Part shown: positions 38,286 to 48,428 of the stretch, piece by piece
Numbering within the stretch: the first letter of the stretch is position 1
Layout of the letters: every line of letters starts with the position of its first letter
Assembly (NCBI RefSeq): GCF_000746845.1
Contig: NZ_KN050846.1
Coordinates: forward strand, 2,558,963 to 2,622,962
Length of the DNA: 64,000 nucleotides
From: Altibacter lentus
GTDB taxonomy: Bacteria; Bacteroidota; Bacteroidia; Flavobacteriales; Flavobacteriaceae
Direction: 5' to 3'
Program-made: the position numbers and the translations under genes
The notes under the pieces: generated by a model
Databases searched by the model: none
What the model saw: the letters and a program-made list of their open reading frames with translations, nothing else
Told to the model about the DNA's origin: nothing

Positions 38286-40220
38286 ATGTTGAACGTTCAC
38301 AATCTATCCGTTTCCTTTCAGGGAGACTATCTCTTCGAAAAGATCACTTTTCAGCTAACACCGGGCGATCGCGTAGGGTTGGTGGGTAAAAATGGTGCAG
38401 GTAAGTCTACCTTGCTCAAGATCATTGCCAATGAGCAAGAATACGACAGTGGCTCTATTGCGACCGATAAAGAGATCTCTATAGGCTTCCTAAAACAGGA
38501 TATCGATTTTACTGTGGGTAGAACGGTGCTGGAGGAATCTTATCAGGCATTCACAGAGATCAAGCGACTCGAGAGTCAATTGGAAGATATAAATACGCAA
38601 TTAGCGGAGCGCACCGATTATGAAAGTGATGGCTACCATCAATTAATGGTGGATCTCAACGATGTGCAACATCAATACGAAATCCACGGCGGGTATAACT
38701 ATCAGGGTGAGACAGAACGAATCCTTCAGGGTCTTGGGTTTCAGCGAAAGGATTTCAACAAACGCACCGAAACCTTTTCCGGAGGATGGCGCATGCGTAT
38801 AGAACTGGCAAAACTATTACTTCAAAACAACGATATCTTGCTTTTGGATGAACCTACCAATCACTTGGATATCGAGTCCATATTGTGGCTGGAAGATTTT
38901 TTGAAGGGATATCCCGGCGTCGTGGTGGTGGTTTCTCACGATAAGATGTTCCTGGACAACGTGACCAATCGCACCATTGAGATCTCGTTAGGGAAGATCT
39001 ACGATTATAATAAGGCGTATTCCAAATATCTGGTGCAAAGAGCCGAACTTCGGGAGCAACAATTAGCATCTCAGAAGAACCAGCAAAAGCAGATCGAACA
39101 AACCGAAAAACTTATCGAGAAATTTCGTGCGAAGGCGAGCAAAGCCACTATGGCGCAATCGCTTATCAAGAAGTTGGATAAGATAGATCGAATTGAAGTG
39201 GATGAGGACGACAATAGCGTAATGTCGCTGCATTTTCCTGTGTCTGTGACACCGGGTAAAGTAGTGATCGACGCCGAGGACATTTCAAAGAAATACGGGG
39301 ATAAAGAAGTACTTCGCCATATCGATCTCATGGTAGAACGCGACAGTAAGATCGCTTTTGTCGGGCAGAACGGTCAGGGGAAATCTACACTGGCTAAGAT
39401 CATTGTAGGTGAGATCGAGCACGGCGGACATTTAAAACTGGGACACAATGTACAGATCGCCTATTTTGCCCAAAATCAAGCCGAATACCTCGACGGAAGC
39501 AAGACGGTCCTGGATACCATGATCGATGCCGCCAATGAAAAGAACCGAAGTAAGGTCCGGGATATCTTGGGAGCCTTTCTTTTTCGCGGGGATGAAGTCG
39601 ATAAATATGTACGGGTGTTAAGCGGAGGGGAGCGAAACAGACTGGCACTGGCGAAGCTCCTTCTGCAACCGTTCAATGTGCTGGTAATGGATGAGCCTAC
39701 CAACCATTTGGATATCAAATCCAAGAATGTTCTAAAAGAAGCACTCAATAAATTTGAAGGGACGTTACTTTTGGTCTCACACGACCGGGATTTCTTGCAA
39801 GGTCTAAGCAACAAGGTCTATGAATTTAAGGATCACAAGATCAAGGAGTATCTTGGCGACATCGACTTCTTCTTAGAGCAACGCAACCTTCAAAACCTGC
39901 GCGAAGCGGAAAAACGCACCGTTGTAAAAAAAGAACGTGCGGTCAATACAAGCACTGCTACCGCTGAAACATCGGGAAAGCAATCCTACGAGGACCAGAA
40001 GAAACAAAAATCTTTGACCAACAAACTAAGCAAGATAGAGGCAAATATCAGCAGGTTGGAAAAGGAGATCAAAGCTATTGACCTTGAGTTGTCGATCAAT
40101 TACGACGCTACGATCGCTAAACCTAATTTCTTTGACGAATACCAGAAGAAGAAAAAACAGTTGAGTGAACTTATGAACGACTGGGAGAAAGTGACGGTAA
40201 AGCTTGAAGCCTTGGCATAA
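38286..40220 (+). CDS. ABC-F family ATPase
   Basis: 644 residues with two ABC domains and no membrane segments: Walker A GKNGAGKSTLL and GQNGQGKSTLA, signatures FSGGWRMRIELA and LSGGERNRLALA, Walker B with DEPTNHLD in both halves. A ~80-residue linker between domains and a C-terminal coiled coil (about residues 565-640) match the Uup/YheS-like branch. ABC-F proteins act on ribosomes or, for Uup, in DNA-related processes. No evidence for antibiotic resistance specifically. Confidence 0.93.
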   Translation: MLNVHNLSVSFQGDYLFEKITFQLTPGDRVGLVGKNGAGKSTLLKIIANEQEYDSGSIATDKEISIGFLKQDIDFTVGRTVLEESYQAFTEIKRLESQLEDINTQLAERTDYESDGYHQLMVDLNDVQHQYEIHGGYNYQGETERILQGLGFQRKDFNKRTETFSGGWRMRIELAKLLLQNNDILLLDEPTNHLDIESILWLEDFLKGYPGVVVVVSHDKMFLDNVTNRTIEISLGKIYDYNKAYSKYLVQRAELREQQLASQKNQQKQIEQTEKLIEKFRAKASKATMAQSLIKKLDKIDRIEVDEDDNSVMSLHFPVSVTPGKVVIDAEDISKKYGDKEVLRHIDLMVERDSKIAFVGQNGQGKSTLAKIIVGEIEHGGHLKLGHNVQIAYFAQNQAEYLDGSKTVLDTMIDAANEKNRSKVRDILGAFLFRGDEVDKYVRVLSGGERNRLALAKLLLQPFNVLVMDEPTNHLDIKSKNVLKEALNKFEGTLLLVSHDRDFLQGLSNKVYEFKDHKIKEYLGDIDFFLEQRNLQNLREAEKRTVVKKERAVNTSTATAETSGKQSYEDQKKQKSLTNKLSKIEANISRLEKEIKAIDLELSINYDATIAKPNFFDEYQKKKKQLSELMNDWEKVTVKLEALA

Positions 40221-40303
40221 ATCCCTATTTATTTAAGATAGTTTTAACGCTAACTGAAACAAGGCGTGTTATTTTTGAAAGATGCAATATTTAATCCTTC
40301 AGC

Positions 40304-41455
40304 GTGCGTAAAATCATACTTTTTATCATTGGAATTGTGGTGATCCTTGGGGCTGTTCTTGTCGCCAAATGGATCATCGATAGTAACGTTAAAGAACAAC
40401 CCAGAGCAGAGAAGATCGTTAAAACGGTATTCACCGAGACCGTGAACAATCAATCGGTGCCTGTGGTCATTCCCACGAACGGTGTCCTTACCGCAAAGAA
40501 CCGACTTGAGTTATTCGCTGAGGTTCAAGGGGTCTTTAACAGCAGCGCGCACCCTTTTAAGACGGGTCAGGAATACAAACGAGGTCAAACACTTATTCGT
40601 ATCGATGCCGCCGAGTTCTATGCCTCGTTACAAGCTTCCAAAAGTGACTTTTATAATCTTATCACCTCCCTAATGCCGGATCTTAGATTAGATTATCCTG
40701 AGGCTTTTCCGAAGTGGGAACAGTACCTGAATGCATTCGACCTCAACAAATCCACACCTCCGCTCCCTGACACTTCTTCAGAGAACGTGAAATATTTTAT
40801 TACCGGACGGGGTGTATACACAGCGTATTACAATCTAAAGAACTTAGAACAAAGACTTGGCAAATACACTATCACCGCACCCTTCAACGGGGTATTGACC
40901 GAAGCGCTGGTCACCGAAGGTACCTTGGTGCGCCCCGGACAGCAATTAGGGGAGTATATCGATACTTCTGTTTTTGAGGTGGAACTGGCCATACAAAAGA
41001 ATTTCAGCGACTTGCTTGCGGTGGGAGAAAACGTAACCCTTTCTACGCCCGATGGGACAGAAACCTTTCCCGGGAAAGTCACCCGTATCAATGGCAAGAT
41101 CGATCAGGCGACCCAAACCATAAAAGTATTTGTGGAAGTGAGAGAAGAAGGTCTTAAGGAGGGCATGTATCTTGAAGCACAATTGGAAGCCCAAGAGGTT
41201 GCAAATGCCTATGAGATCTCCAGAAAGTTACTGGTAGACGAATCGAATGTGTATTATGTTCGGGACAGTATTCTAGACATCATGCAGGTAGAACCGGTAT
41301 ATTTTTCGCCAAAGCAGGTGATCGTTAAAGGCATTCCGGATGGAACAGAGATCTTGTCACGCCCTATCCCGGGGGCCTATGTCGGTATGCTGGTAAAGAG
41401 AGGAGAGAACACCACCGCCGATCTTCCGGAACAAACAGATAAAACACAGAACTAG
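40304..41455 (+). CDS. RND efflux periplasmic adaptor (HlyD/AcrA family)
   Basis: 383 residues, GTG start, one N-terminal membrane anchor. It has the AcrA-type order: lipoyl-like half-motifs (LTAKNRLELFAEVQGVF and ITAPFNGVLTEALVTEGTLVRPGQQLGEYI), a short helical hairpin and beta-barrel domain (TQTIKVFVEVREEGLKEGMYLEAQL). First gene of an efflux operon; ends directly at the RND pump start (no gap). Confidence 0.92.
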   Translation: MRKIILFIIGIVVILGAVLVAKWIIDSNVKEQPRAEKIVKTVFTETVNNQSVPVVIPTNGVLTAKNRLELFAEVQGVFNSSAHPFKTGQEYKRGQTLIRIDAAEFYASLQASKSDFYNLITSLMPDLRLDYPEAFPKWEQYLNAFDLNKSTPPLPDTSSENVKYFITGRGVYTAYYNLKNLEQRLGKYTITAPFNGVLTEALVTEGTLVRPGQQLGEYIDTSVFEVELAIQKNFSDLLAVGENVTLSTPDGTETFPGKVTRINGKIDQATQTIKVFVEVREEGLKEGMYLEAQLEAQEVANAYEISRKLLVDESNVYYVRDSILDIMQVEPVYFSPKQVIVKGIPDGTEILSRPIPGAYVGMLVKRGENTTADLPEQTDKTQN

Positions 41456-44400
41456 ATGCGAAAGCTCATTAGTTATTTTATTCGCTATGAGGTTGCTGTC
41501 AATGTAGTGATCTTCGCCTTCTTGATCTTCGGGGTGATCGGTATTCTTAGATTACAATCTTCCTTTTTTCCCTTACAGGAAGCCGAGATCATTTCCATAA
41601 ACATCACGTATCCGGGAGCGGCCCCGCAGGAGATCGAGGAAGGTGTGGTCTTGAAGATTGAGGACAACCTGAAAGGACTTATTGGTGTGGAACGGGTGAC
41701 TTCGGTGTCACGGGAAAATGGCGGAAGCATCACCGTTGAGATCGATAGCGATGAGGATATTGATGCCATGCTGTCTGAGGTGAAGAATGCGGTGGACCGT
41801 GTTCCCAACTTCCCTACGGGAATGGAACCTTTGGTGGTGGCAAAACAGGAGCAGATCAGGCAGACCATAGATTTTGCAATTAGTGGGGACAATATTCAAC
41901 TGGACGCCCTCAAGGAAATAGGGCGTATGGTGGAGAACGACCTGCGGGTCATGGATGGCATATCACAGATCAATGTTTCTGGCTATCCCGAAGAGGAGAT
42001 CGAGATCGCAGTACGGGAGAACGACCTGTTGGCCTACAACCTTACTTTTGCTGAAGTGGCCGATGCTGTTGCACAAGCCAATATTCTTACTACCGGAGGA
42101 AATATTAAAACGGAGGCCGAGGACTACCTCATACGTGCCAACAATCGTTCCTATTACGGGACAGAGCTGAACAATCTTGTGGTGCGTTCACGTGATGACG
42201 GGACAGTAGTGCGACTTCAGGATGTTGCTACCGTAAAGGACCGGTTTTCTGAAACGCCTAATGCTTCCTATTTCAACGGGAATGTCGCGGTCAATATTGA
42301 GATCACCAACACCAACAACGAAGATCTTATCTCTACGGCCGAAAAGGTGAACGCCTATATTGATGCCTTCAACCAAAAGTACTCCGGGGTTCAAATCGAT
42401 GTGGTAAGTGATTCTTCCATACGACTGCAACAACGTACCAACCTACTGCTTGAGAATGGCGCTATAGGGATCTTTTTGGTATTGTTATTCCTTTCCTTTT
42501 TTCTGAATACCCGGCTGGCGTTTTGGGTCGCCTTCGGATTGCCTATTGCCTTTTTGGGGATGTTCATCTTCGCCGCTCAGTTTGGTGTGACCATTAATGT
42601 TCTTTCCCTTTTCGGAATGATCATCGTTATCGGTATTCTGGTCGATGACGGTATTGTGATCGCCGAGAATATCTATCAGCATTACGAAGGGGGTAAATCC
42701 CGGGTGCAAGCTGCCATCGATGGTACTATGGAAGTAGTGCCTCCCATTATGGCGGCGATCATTACAACGGTACTGGCCTTTTCCACCTTTTTATTTCTAG
42801 AAGGCCGCATCGGGGAGTTCTTCAGTGAGGTTTCCGTGATCGTAATCTTAACGCTGCTCGTGTCACTCATTGAGGCATTTATCATTCTTCCGTCTCACAT
42901 TGCTCATTCCAAGGCATTAGTGGCTATTTCCGCTTCCGAGGAGAAGAAAACCAAGGGGATTGAAAAGATCTTTCTTCAGCTGCGAAGATTCAATGAACTG
43001 GGAGACAAGATCATGCGGTATATGCGGGATAATTTGTACAGTCCGGTGTTGCGGTTTGCCCTTCGGCAACGCTTTATCACGTTTTCGATCCTACTTGCTT
43101 TAATGATCCTTACCGTGGGCAGTATGATGGGGGGTATCATTCGAACGGCCTTTTTCCCGAACATTGCCAGCGACCGGGTAAGTATCGATCTTCTTATGCC
43201 CGAGGGGACCAACCCTAAGATCACCGATTCGATCATTAGCCTGGTGGAAGCGGCAGCCTGGCGTGTCAATGAAGATTATACGGCACGACAAACGGGGAAC
43301 AAACAGGTGGTGGAGAATATCATTAAACGTGTAGGACCGGGGAACAACAAAGCATCGTTACAGGTAAACCTATTGCCGGGAGAAGAGCGTGATTTCTCCT
43401 CACCGGACATTACCGGTTCTATTCGTGAAGAAGTGGGTCCGGTGTATGGGGTGGAGCGTCTTACCTTCGGGTCGGGGGGGAATTTTGGTGGGAATCCTGT
43501 ATCCATTTCGCTACTGGGGAACAATACACAGGAACTAAAGGCAGCCAAGACCGAGTTACGACAGGCCTTAGAAAACATATCACAGCTGGCGGATGTGACC
43601 GATACCGATCCCGAAGGGATCAAAGAGATCAACATCCGGTTGAATGAAACTGCCTATGCCTTGGGTCTCAACCTCCGCGAAGTGATGAGTCAGGTGCGGG
43701 CGGCCTTTTTCGGGTTACAAGCGCAGCGTTTCCAGCGCGGTCAGGATGAGATACAGGTGTGGGTGCGCTACAGCAGGACGGACCGTGAGTCGATCAATGA
43801 TCTGGATGATATGCGTATTGTAACCCCTTCGGGACAACGCGTGCCTTTTTCAGAGATCGCCAGTTATGAGATTAGACGTGGTGAAGAATCCATTAGTCAC
43901 TTGAACGGGAAACGGGAGATACAGGTAAACGCCGACCTAAAAGATGAAAAGGACAGTCCGACGGAGATCTTACTGAATATAGAGAACAACATCATGCCGG
44001 ACATACTTTCCAAGTATCCTACGGTAAGCGTGTTGTATGAAGGGCAGAACCGGGAGGCGAACAAGCTTACGGAGTCGGCATGGACAACCGTGCCTATCGT
44101 TATTTTCCTGATCTATGTGGTGATCGCCTTTACCTTCCGAAGCTATAGCCAACCGCTGTTGTTATTGCTAATGATCCCCTTCAGCTTCATTGCAGTAGGC
44201 TGGGGGCACTGGTTCCACGATTTCCCGATCAATATTCTATCGGCCTTAGGGATCATTGCACTCATCGGGATCATGGTGAACGACGGACTGGTGCTTATTG
44301 GGAAGTTCAATACCTTCCTGAAGCAAGGCATGAGTTTTGACGACGCGCTCTATGAGGCAGGACGGGTGCGCTTTAGGGCGATCTTCCTTACCTCATTGAC

Positions 44401-44644
44401 CACCATTGCAGGAATTGCACCGCTGTTGCTAGAGAAGAGCCGACAAGCCCAGTTCCTGATACCCATGGCCATTTCCATTGCCTACGGAATTGCCATCGCC
44501 ACCGTCCTTACCCTGGTGATCCTACCGCTATTGCTGTCGTTCACCAACAGTGTAAAAACCGGAACCTTATGGCTTAAAACAGGAAAGAAAGTTACCAAAG
44601 AAGAAGTAGAACGCGCTATAAAAGAAGACAATGAAGTACATTAA
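41456..44644 (+). CDS. RND efflux transporter (AcrB family)
   Basis: 1062 residues with 12 membrane segments and two large periplasmic loops. Family motifs: INITYPGAAPQEIEEGVVLKIED, GMIIVIGILVDDGIVIAENI (the DD proton relay in TM4) and GIIALIGIMVNDGLVLIGKFN in the second half. Exports hydrophobic compounds by proton antiport. Belongs to the broad HAE-like group; substrate unknown. Overlaps the outer-membrane factor by 14 bp. Confidence 0.94.
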   Translation: MRKLISYFIRYEVAVNVVIFAFLIFGVIGILRLQSSFFPLQEAEIISINITYPGAAPQEIEEGVVLKIEDNLKGLIGVERVTSVSRENGGSITVEIDSDEDIDAMLSEVKNAVDRVPNFPTGMEPLVVAKQEQIRQTIDFAISGDNIQLDALKEIGRMVENDLRVMDGISQINVSGYPEEEIEIAVRENDLLAYNLTFAEVADAVAQANILTTGGNIKTEAEDYLIRANNRSYYGTELNNLVVRSRDDGTVVRLQDVATVKDRFSETPNASYFNGNVAVNIEITNTNNEDLISTAEKVNAYIDAFNQKYSGVQIDVVSDSSIRLQQRTNLLLENGAIGIFLVLLFLSFFLNTRLAFWVAFGLPIAFLGMFIFAAQFGVTINVLSLFGMIIVIGILVDDGIVIAENIYQHYEGGKSRVQAAIDGTMEVVPPIMAAIITTVLAFSTFLFLEGRIGEFFSEVSVIVILTLLVSLIEAFIILPSHIAHSKALVAISASEEKKTKGIEKIFLQLRRFNELGDKIMRYMRDNLYSPVLRFALRQRFITFSILLALMILTVGSMMGGIIRTAFFPNIASDRVSIDLLMPEGTNPKITDSIISLVEAAAWRVNEDYTARQTGNKQVVENIIKRVGPGNNKASLQVNLLPGEERDFSSPDITGSIREEVGPVYGVERLTFGSGGNFGGNPVSISLLGNNTQELKAAKTELRQALENISQLADVTDTDPEGIKEINIRLNETAYALGLNLREVMSQVRAAFFGLQAQRFQRGQDEIQVWVRYSRTDRESINDLDDMRIVTPSGQRVPFSEIASYEIRRGEESISHLNGKREIQVNADLKDEKDSPTEILLNIENNIMPDILSKYPTVSVLYEGQNREANKLTESAWTTVPIVIFLIYVVIAFTFRSYSQPLLLLLMIPFSFIAVGWGHWFHDFPINILSALGIIALIGIMVNDGLVLIGKFNTFLKQGMSFDDALYEAGRVRFRAIFLTSLTTIAGIAPLLLEKSRQAQFLIPMAISIAYGIAIATVLTLVILPLLLSFTNSVKTGTLWLKTGKKVTKEEVERAIKEDNEVH

Positions 44645-45947
44645 ACTGGGCATCTTTTTGGTATGCTTCGGAAGCATGGTTGCACAAGAGGTACCCTTGC
44701 TAAGCAAGCAGGAGGCCGTAGCCGATATGCTGGAAGGTAATTTTGGTATCGCGGTCGCAAGAAACAATGTAACCATTTCAGAAAACAATAAAAATGTCCT
44801 CAATTCGGGGTTTCTTCCATCGCTAACCGGGAATGCAGGTGCCAATTACAATCTGGAGGACCAAACGGCTACCTTTCAGGATGGAACAACAAGAGAAGTG
44901 GTAGATGCGGAGACAACGCGTTATAACGCTTCTCTTAACCTTAATTATACCTTGTTCGACGGGCTGGGGCGCTGGTACGATTACAAGCGCTTAAAAGAAG
45001 AATACGATCTTAGTGAATTACAGGCACGGCAGACCATAGAAACGACCATGCTTCAGTTGTTCACGGTGTATTTTGAAGTGGCCCGTCTTACCGAAAATGT
45101 AGCGGTACTCGAGGAAACTTTTCAGAATACAAAACGACGCCTTACCCGCGCCGGATACGCCTTTGAATACGGACAGGTAAACAAACTGGAGGTGTTAAAT
45201 GCCGAAGTGGACATAGTAACAGACAGCATTAACCTCATGAATGCCCGCCAGCAACTCACCAATGCGAAACGGGATCTCAATGTAGTGACCAATAGCGCGC
45301 TGGACCGACGCTTTACCGTAGATACAACCATTGTATTCACAAATCCGCTGGTGCTGGAGACCTTTCTTCAAACCGCAGATACGAACAACGTACGCTTGCT
45401 TCAGGCGCGTCAAAACATAACCATTAGCGATTATAATTACAAAGCGAGTAAGTCGATATTCCTTCCTTCGGTGGGGCTTACCGGATCCTATGGATGGAAC
45501 GAAGGAAACTTTCCGGCGACCAATTTTCTGGCATCGAGTACGTCTACCGGGTTTTCGGCGGGGGTTAGTTTGAGCTGGAATCTCTTTGATGGGGGTGGCG
45601 GTATCACTGCGGTGAAGAATGCGAAGATACAGATCAGCAACCGGGAGCTGGAACAACGGCGTCTGGTACTGGAAGTAAAAAGAGATATCGCGAATGCGCA
45701 AGGCAATTACGAGAACAGGCTGGCGATCTACCGCCTTCAGGAGCAGAATGTGGTGACCGCACGAAATAACTTTGAGCGATCCAACGAACGTTATAAACTG
45801 GGACAGATCACCTCGCTGGAATTGCGGCAATCGCAGATCAATCTGTTGAATGCCCAAACCAACAAGAATCTGGCGAAATACGAGGCAAAACTAGCCGAAC
45901 TGGAACTGCTGCAACTCACGGGACAACTGCTCAATATTGAATTGTAA
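44631..45947 (+). CDS. TolC-family outer-membrane efflux protein
   Basis: 438 residues with signal peptide (MKYIKLGIFLVCFGSMVAQ). Two repeats of the OEP domain, visible as LTENVAVLEETFQNTKRRLTRAGYAFEYGQVNKLEVLNAEVD and NVVTARNNFERSNERYKLGQITSLELRQSQINLLNAQTNKN. It provides the outer-membrane duct for the RND pump. Shares one base with the next small gene. Confidence 0.93.
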   Translation: MKYIKLGIFLVCFGSMVAQEVPLLSKQEAVADMLEGNFGIAVARNNVTISENNKNVLNSGFLPSLTGNAGANYNLEDQTATFQDGTTREVVDAETTRYNASLNLNYTLFDGLGRWYDYKRLKEEYDLSELQARQTIETTMLQLFTVYFEVARLTENVAVLEETFQNTKRRLTRAGYAFEYGQVNKLEVLNAEVDIVTDSINLMNARQQLTNAKRDLNVVTNSALDRRFTVDTTIVFTNPLVLETFLQTADTNNVRLLQARQNITISDYNYKASKSIFLPSVGLTGSYGWNEGNFPATNFLASSTSTGFSAGVSLSWNLFDGGGGITAVKNAKIQISNRELEQRRLVLEVKRDIANAQGNYENRLAIYRLQEQNVVTARNNFERSNERYKLGQITSLELRQSQINLLNAQTNKNLAKYEAKLAELELLQLTGQLLNIEL

Positions 45948-46129
45948 TGGACGAGCATTTCTTTCAATGTCCTTATTGCTGGGAGGAGATCTCCATGCTG
46001 CTAGACAGCTCTGTACGGGAACAGACCTATATTGAGGATTGCGAGATATGTTGTAATCCCATTGAGATACACGCTGTCTTTGAAGCGGGTGCGCTTCAAT
46101 CTTTCGACGCCGGCAGTATCGAGCAATAA
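45947..46129 (+). CDS. CPXCG-motif cysteine-rich small protein
   Basis: 60 residues with two Cys pairs forming a likely zinc ribbon: FQCPYCWEEI and EDCEICCNPI. Matches the short CPXCG-motif family found widely in bacteria; function unknown. Starts on the last base of the TolC stop, so it is coupled to the efflux operon. Confidence 0.8.
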   Translation: MDEHFFQCPYCWEEISMLLDSSVREQTYIEDCEICCNPIEIHAVFEAGALQSFDAGSIEQ

Positions 46130-46173
46130 CTTTTTTCCGTATCTTTATAGAACTCCCTCTAAATGATACAGCT

Positions 46174-46530
46174 ATGCTATCCAGTTTCAGTTTTTCTGAA
46201 GATACGGTCGGCTTTTTATTGGAAGGAACTTTCGGTGAAGAGACGGTGCAGCAATTGCATGCCCGGATACTCGAGAAATTTGAAGACTTCGATACGATCA
46301 ATCTTTATCTGGAAGATAGTGGGATCGAGACCTTTTCCCTGACCGCAGTGTTAGAGAACCTCTTCTTCAAATTAGAACATAACGGGAAGTTCAATAAAGT
46401 AGCTTTGGTAAGTGACCGGAAATGGATCCACCTGTGTGGTAAGTTAGAAAAGATGCTAGGTGATATCGATATCAGGAGTTTTGTTAGTGAGGACAGGATG
46501 GAAGCGATAACCTGGATCGCGGAACGTTGA
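46174..46530 (+). CDS. SpoIIAA/STAS-like protein
   Basis: 118 residues. The order of strands and helices (VGFLLEGTFGEETVQQLHARILEKFEDFDTINLYLEDSG, KVALVSDRKWIHLCGKLEKMLGDIDIRSFVSEDRMEAITWI) fits the SpoIIAA-like (STAS) fold of stand-alone bacterial proteins that bind lipids or act in stress responses. No conserved phospho-Ser site is obvious. A TATCTTTA element (46140-46147) lies 26 bp upstream. Confidence 0.65.
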   Translation: MLSSFSFSEDTVGFLLEGTFGEETVQQLHARILEKFEDFDTINLYLEDSGIETFSLTAVLENLFFKLEHNGKFNKVALVSDRKWIHLCGKLEKMLGDIDIRSFVSEDRMEAITWIAER

Positions 46531-46537
46531 TCTTAGC

Positions 46538-48091
46538 CTATCCGCCCGTTACACAACTCTTTAACCCTTTTTCCACATTGAGCCATAGATAGTTGAAAAA
46601 GGATTTATGCTTCACACGGGTCACTTCGCCATTCCCTTCTCTAAAGTCAACCCCTTCCTGATCGCTGTTCTTCTTGATAAACAGATTTGCTACTGCCGAT
46701 TTCAGCCATTTCTTATCCTTGCCGTTGTCATTAAGGAATTTGATCTTGAACTCGTCGTACTTCATACGCATATCGATCTGTGAATAGGTATCATCTCCCG
46801 AAACGGTAAAATACGTTTGTTGTATGGTTCCTTCCAGGTTTGCCCGCAGGTTCTCACGGGTAAACTGATTGAGTTGCGCAGCGGCCAGTTTCCCTACATC
46901 GGCTTTGAATACAAAACGGTTTTCGGGGTCGCGAACATCGAAGGACCAGTCGACATGAAAGGGGGCATCCTTCATAAAGACCGCATTGATATCGAGCTTT
47001 GTTTTGGTTCCTTCGGAATAGGTGTTCCCAAGGTTCGCGATGGTCGCATCCAGTGATGTGAATTCAATAGTACCGCCGTTGGTTCCTTCGGTGACCTTTT
47101 CAGTATAGCGGATGCTTCCGTTCTTCACAGCGGCTGTATCGATGCTGAGCTGAAAGGGCAGTTTCCGAAGCATTTCGCTGTATAAAGGCTTTCTGCTAAA
47201 GTCATCGGCGACGAGCTTGTTACGGTAGATGTCCAGCTTTGGTTGTGCCAACAGTAAGCGGTTGCTGTTCACAAAGAGTTCGCGTTCCGTAAACCCGAAA
47301 TCGATCGCATCGATCTCCAAGGAGTCTATGGTGAGGTCAAAATGGTCTCGTTCTTTGTCCAGTAGCTGCGCATGTTGTTGACGGGAATACTTGGTAGCGA
47401 GTTTCAGGTTGGTAAAGACCGCCCGTTTCTTTTTTAGCTTGAAGTTTCGGGTGGTAACATTCTCATACGGACCCACCTTTGCAAAGATAGAATCGGCTTT
47501 TGCAATGTAGTCCCCAAACTCCAGAGGCAGACGTTTGCGAAGCGTGTTTTGGTCGATCAAGATATCATCGATCTCCACCGTGAGGTTCTCGGCATAGAGC
47601 AAGGTGTTCTCCTCACTGTCGTCAAAGAGCGTAAGCCGGGTATGGTCGATGCTCAGTTCGTCGATACGAATGGGTTTGTTGAGGTTGAGTGCGGAGCCGC
47701 GGGCACTGTCCTTGGGCGTGCGGTACAAATGCGTGTAGTAGGTGACCTCAGGATAGAAGATCTTGATGTCCTCAATATGGATCTCATTATGGAAGAGGTA
47801 CTTCCAGTAACTGATATCTTCTATGATAAGTTCCTTCACCGTTACGGTAGAATGCACCGAGGCGGTATCGGCATTTTGGATTTGAAGGGATACATCCTTA
47901 AAGGTGATGGTGCCGTCGAAAAGGTCAAGGGACAGCTTGTCGAAATCTGATTGGTAGTTCGGAGGGAGGTTTTGTGTGACGAAGGTTTCCACCTTGTTCT
48001 TGAGGAAGGTGTTGATGGCTATTTTCCCAAGGACGATAAGGATCCCTGCGGAAACGAGGACAATAAGAAAGATACGTACTGATTTCGACAT
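46538..48091 (-). CDS. AsmA/DUF748-like membrane-anchored protein
   Basis: 517 residues. One N-terminal membrane segment (IFLIVLVSAGILIVLGKI), then a long beta-rich periplasmic region with segments such as DKLSLDLFDGTITFKDVSLQIQNADTA and RIDELSIDHTRLTLFDDS. This matches the AsmA/YhdP/DUF748 group of bridge-like proteins that move phospholipid between membranes. Function here is inferred from fold only. It is the last ordinary chromosomal gene before the tRNA and island. Confidence 0.75.
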   Translation of the reverse strand: MSKSVRIFLIVLVSAGILIVLGKIAINTFLKNKVETFVTQNLPPNYQSDFDKLSLDLFDGTITFKDVSLQIQNADTASVHSTVTVKELIIEDISYWKYLFHNEIHIEDIKIFYPEVTYYTHLYRTPKDSARGSALNLNKPIRIDELSIDHTRLTLFDDSEENTLLYAENLTVEIDDILIDQNTLRKRLPLEFGDYIAKADSIFAKVGPYENVTTRNFKLKKKRAVFTNLKLATKYSRQQHAQLLDKERDHFDLTIDSLEIDAIDFGFTERELFVNSNRLLLAQPKLDIYRNKLVADDFSRKPLYSEMLRKLPFQLSIDTAAVKNGSIRYTEKVTEGTNGGTIEFTSLDATIANLGNTYSEGTKTKLDINAVFMKDAPFHVDWSFDVRDPENRFVFKADVGKLAAAQLNQFTRENLRANLEGTIQQTYFTVSGDDTYSQIDMRMKYDEFKIKFLNDNGKDKKWLKSAVANLFIKKNSDQEGVDFREGNGEVTRVKHKSFFNYLWLNVEKGLKSCVTGG

Positions 48092-48164
48092 ATTTAAAAA
48101 TAAGAAAGTGATAGCGGGTACCGAAAACTTTATGAGTTTCTGTTAAATTTTCCAAGCAGTTCCC

Positions 48165-48194
48165 TTGCGGTCTCTAAAATGTGTTGTATCTTTG
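48165..48194 (+). promoter_or_regulatory. Consensus Bacteroidota promoter upstream of tRNA-fMet
   Basis: TTG at 48165-48167, exactly 19 bp, then TATCTTTG at 48187-48194: a perfect match to TTG-N19-TAnnTTTG. Expected start is near 48201, precisely where the truncated tRNA copy begins. Confidence 0.75.
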
Positions 48195-48200
48195 CCATCC

Positions 48201-48313
48201 ATATCGCGGGATAGAGCAGTATCCTTCGACAGGCTCAGGACAGGGTACCTACCGGTTCTGAAAAGAAATAGAAAACAGGAACTAAAACAATGTTTTTAGT
48301 TTAAAAGATATAT

Positions 48314-48330
<17 letters not shown>
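48201..48330 (+). repeat. 21-bp duplication of the tRNA 5' end flanking an 88-bp insert
   Basis: ATATCGCGGGATAGAGCAGT plus A occurs at 48201-48221 and again at 48310-48330, where it leads into the intact tRNA. Between them (48222-48309) lies an insert beginning TCCTTCGACAGGCTCAGGAC, a sequence that resembles ends of interspersed repeats in many genomes, and ending in a hairpin AACTAAAA/TTTTAGTT (48280-48301). The layout looks like a small element that duplicated its target. Confidence 0.75.
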
Positions 48331-48386
<56 letters not shown>

Positions 48387-48399
48387 CTAGTAAATTCAA

Positions 48400-48428
48400 G
48401 GCTTCACAGAAATGTGAGGCCTTTTTTT
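48400..48428 (+). terminator. Terminator downstream of tRNA-fMet
   Basis: Stem GGCTTCACA / TGTGAGGCC (one G-U) with loop GAAA and seven T's. Confidence 0.8.

Noticed and set aside
46174-46301. Leftward frame through the 5' part of the SpoIIAA-like gene
   Set aside because: Shadow of the rightward gene; no protein-like character.
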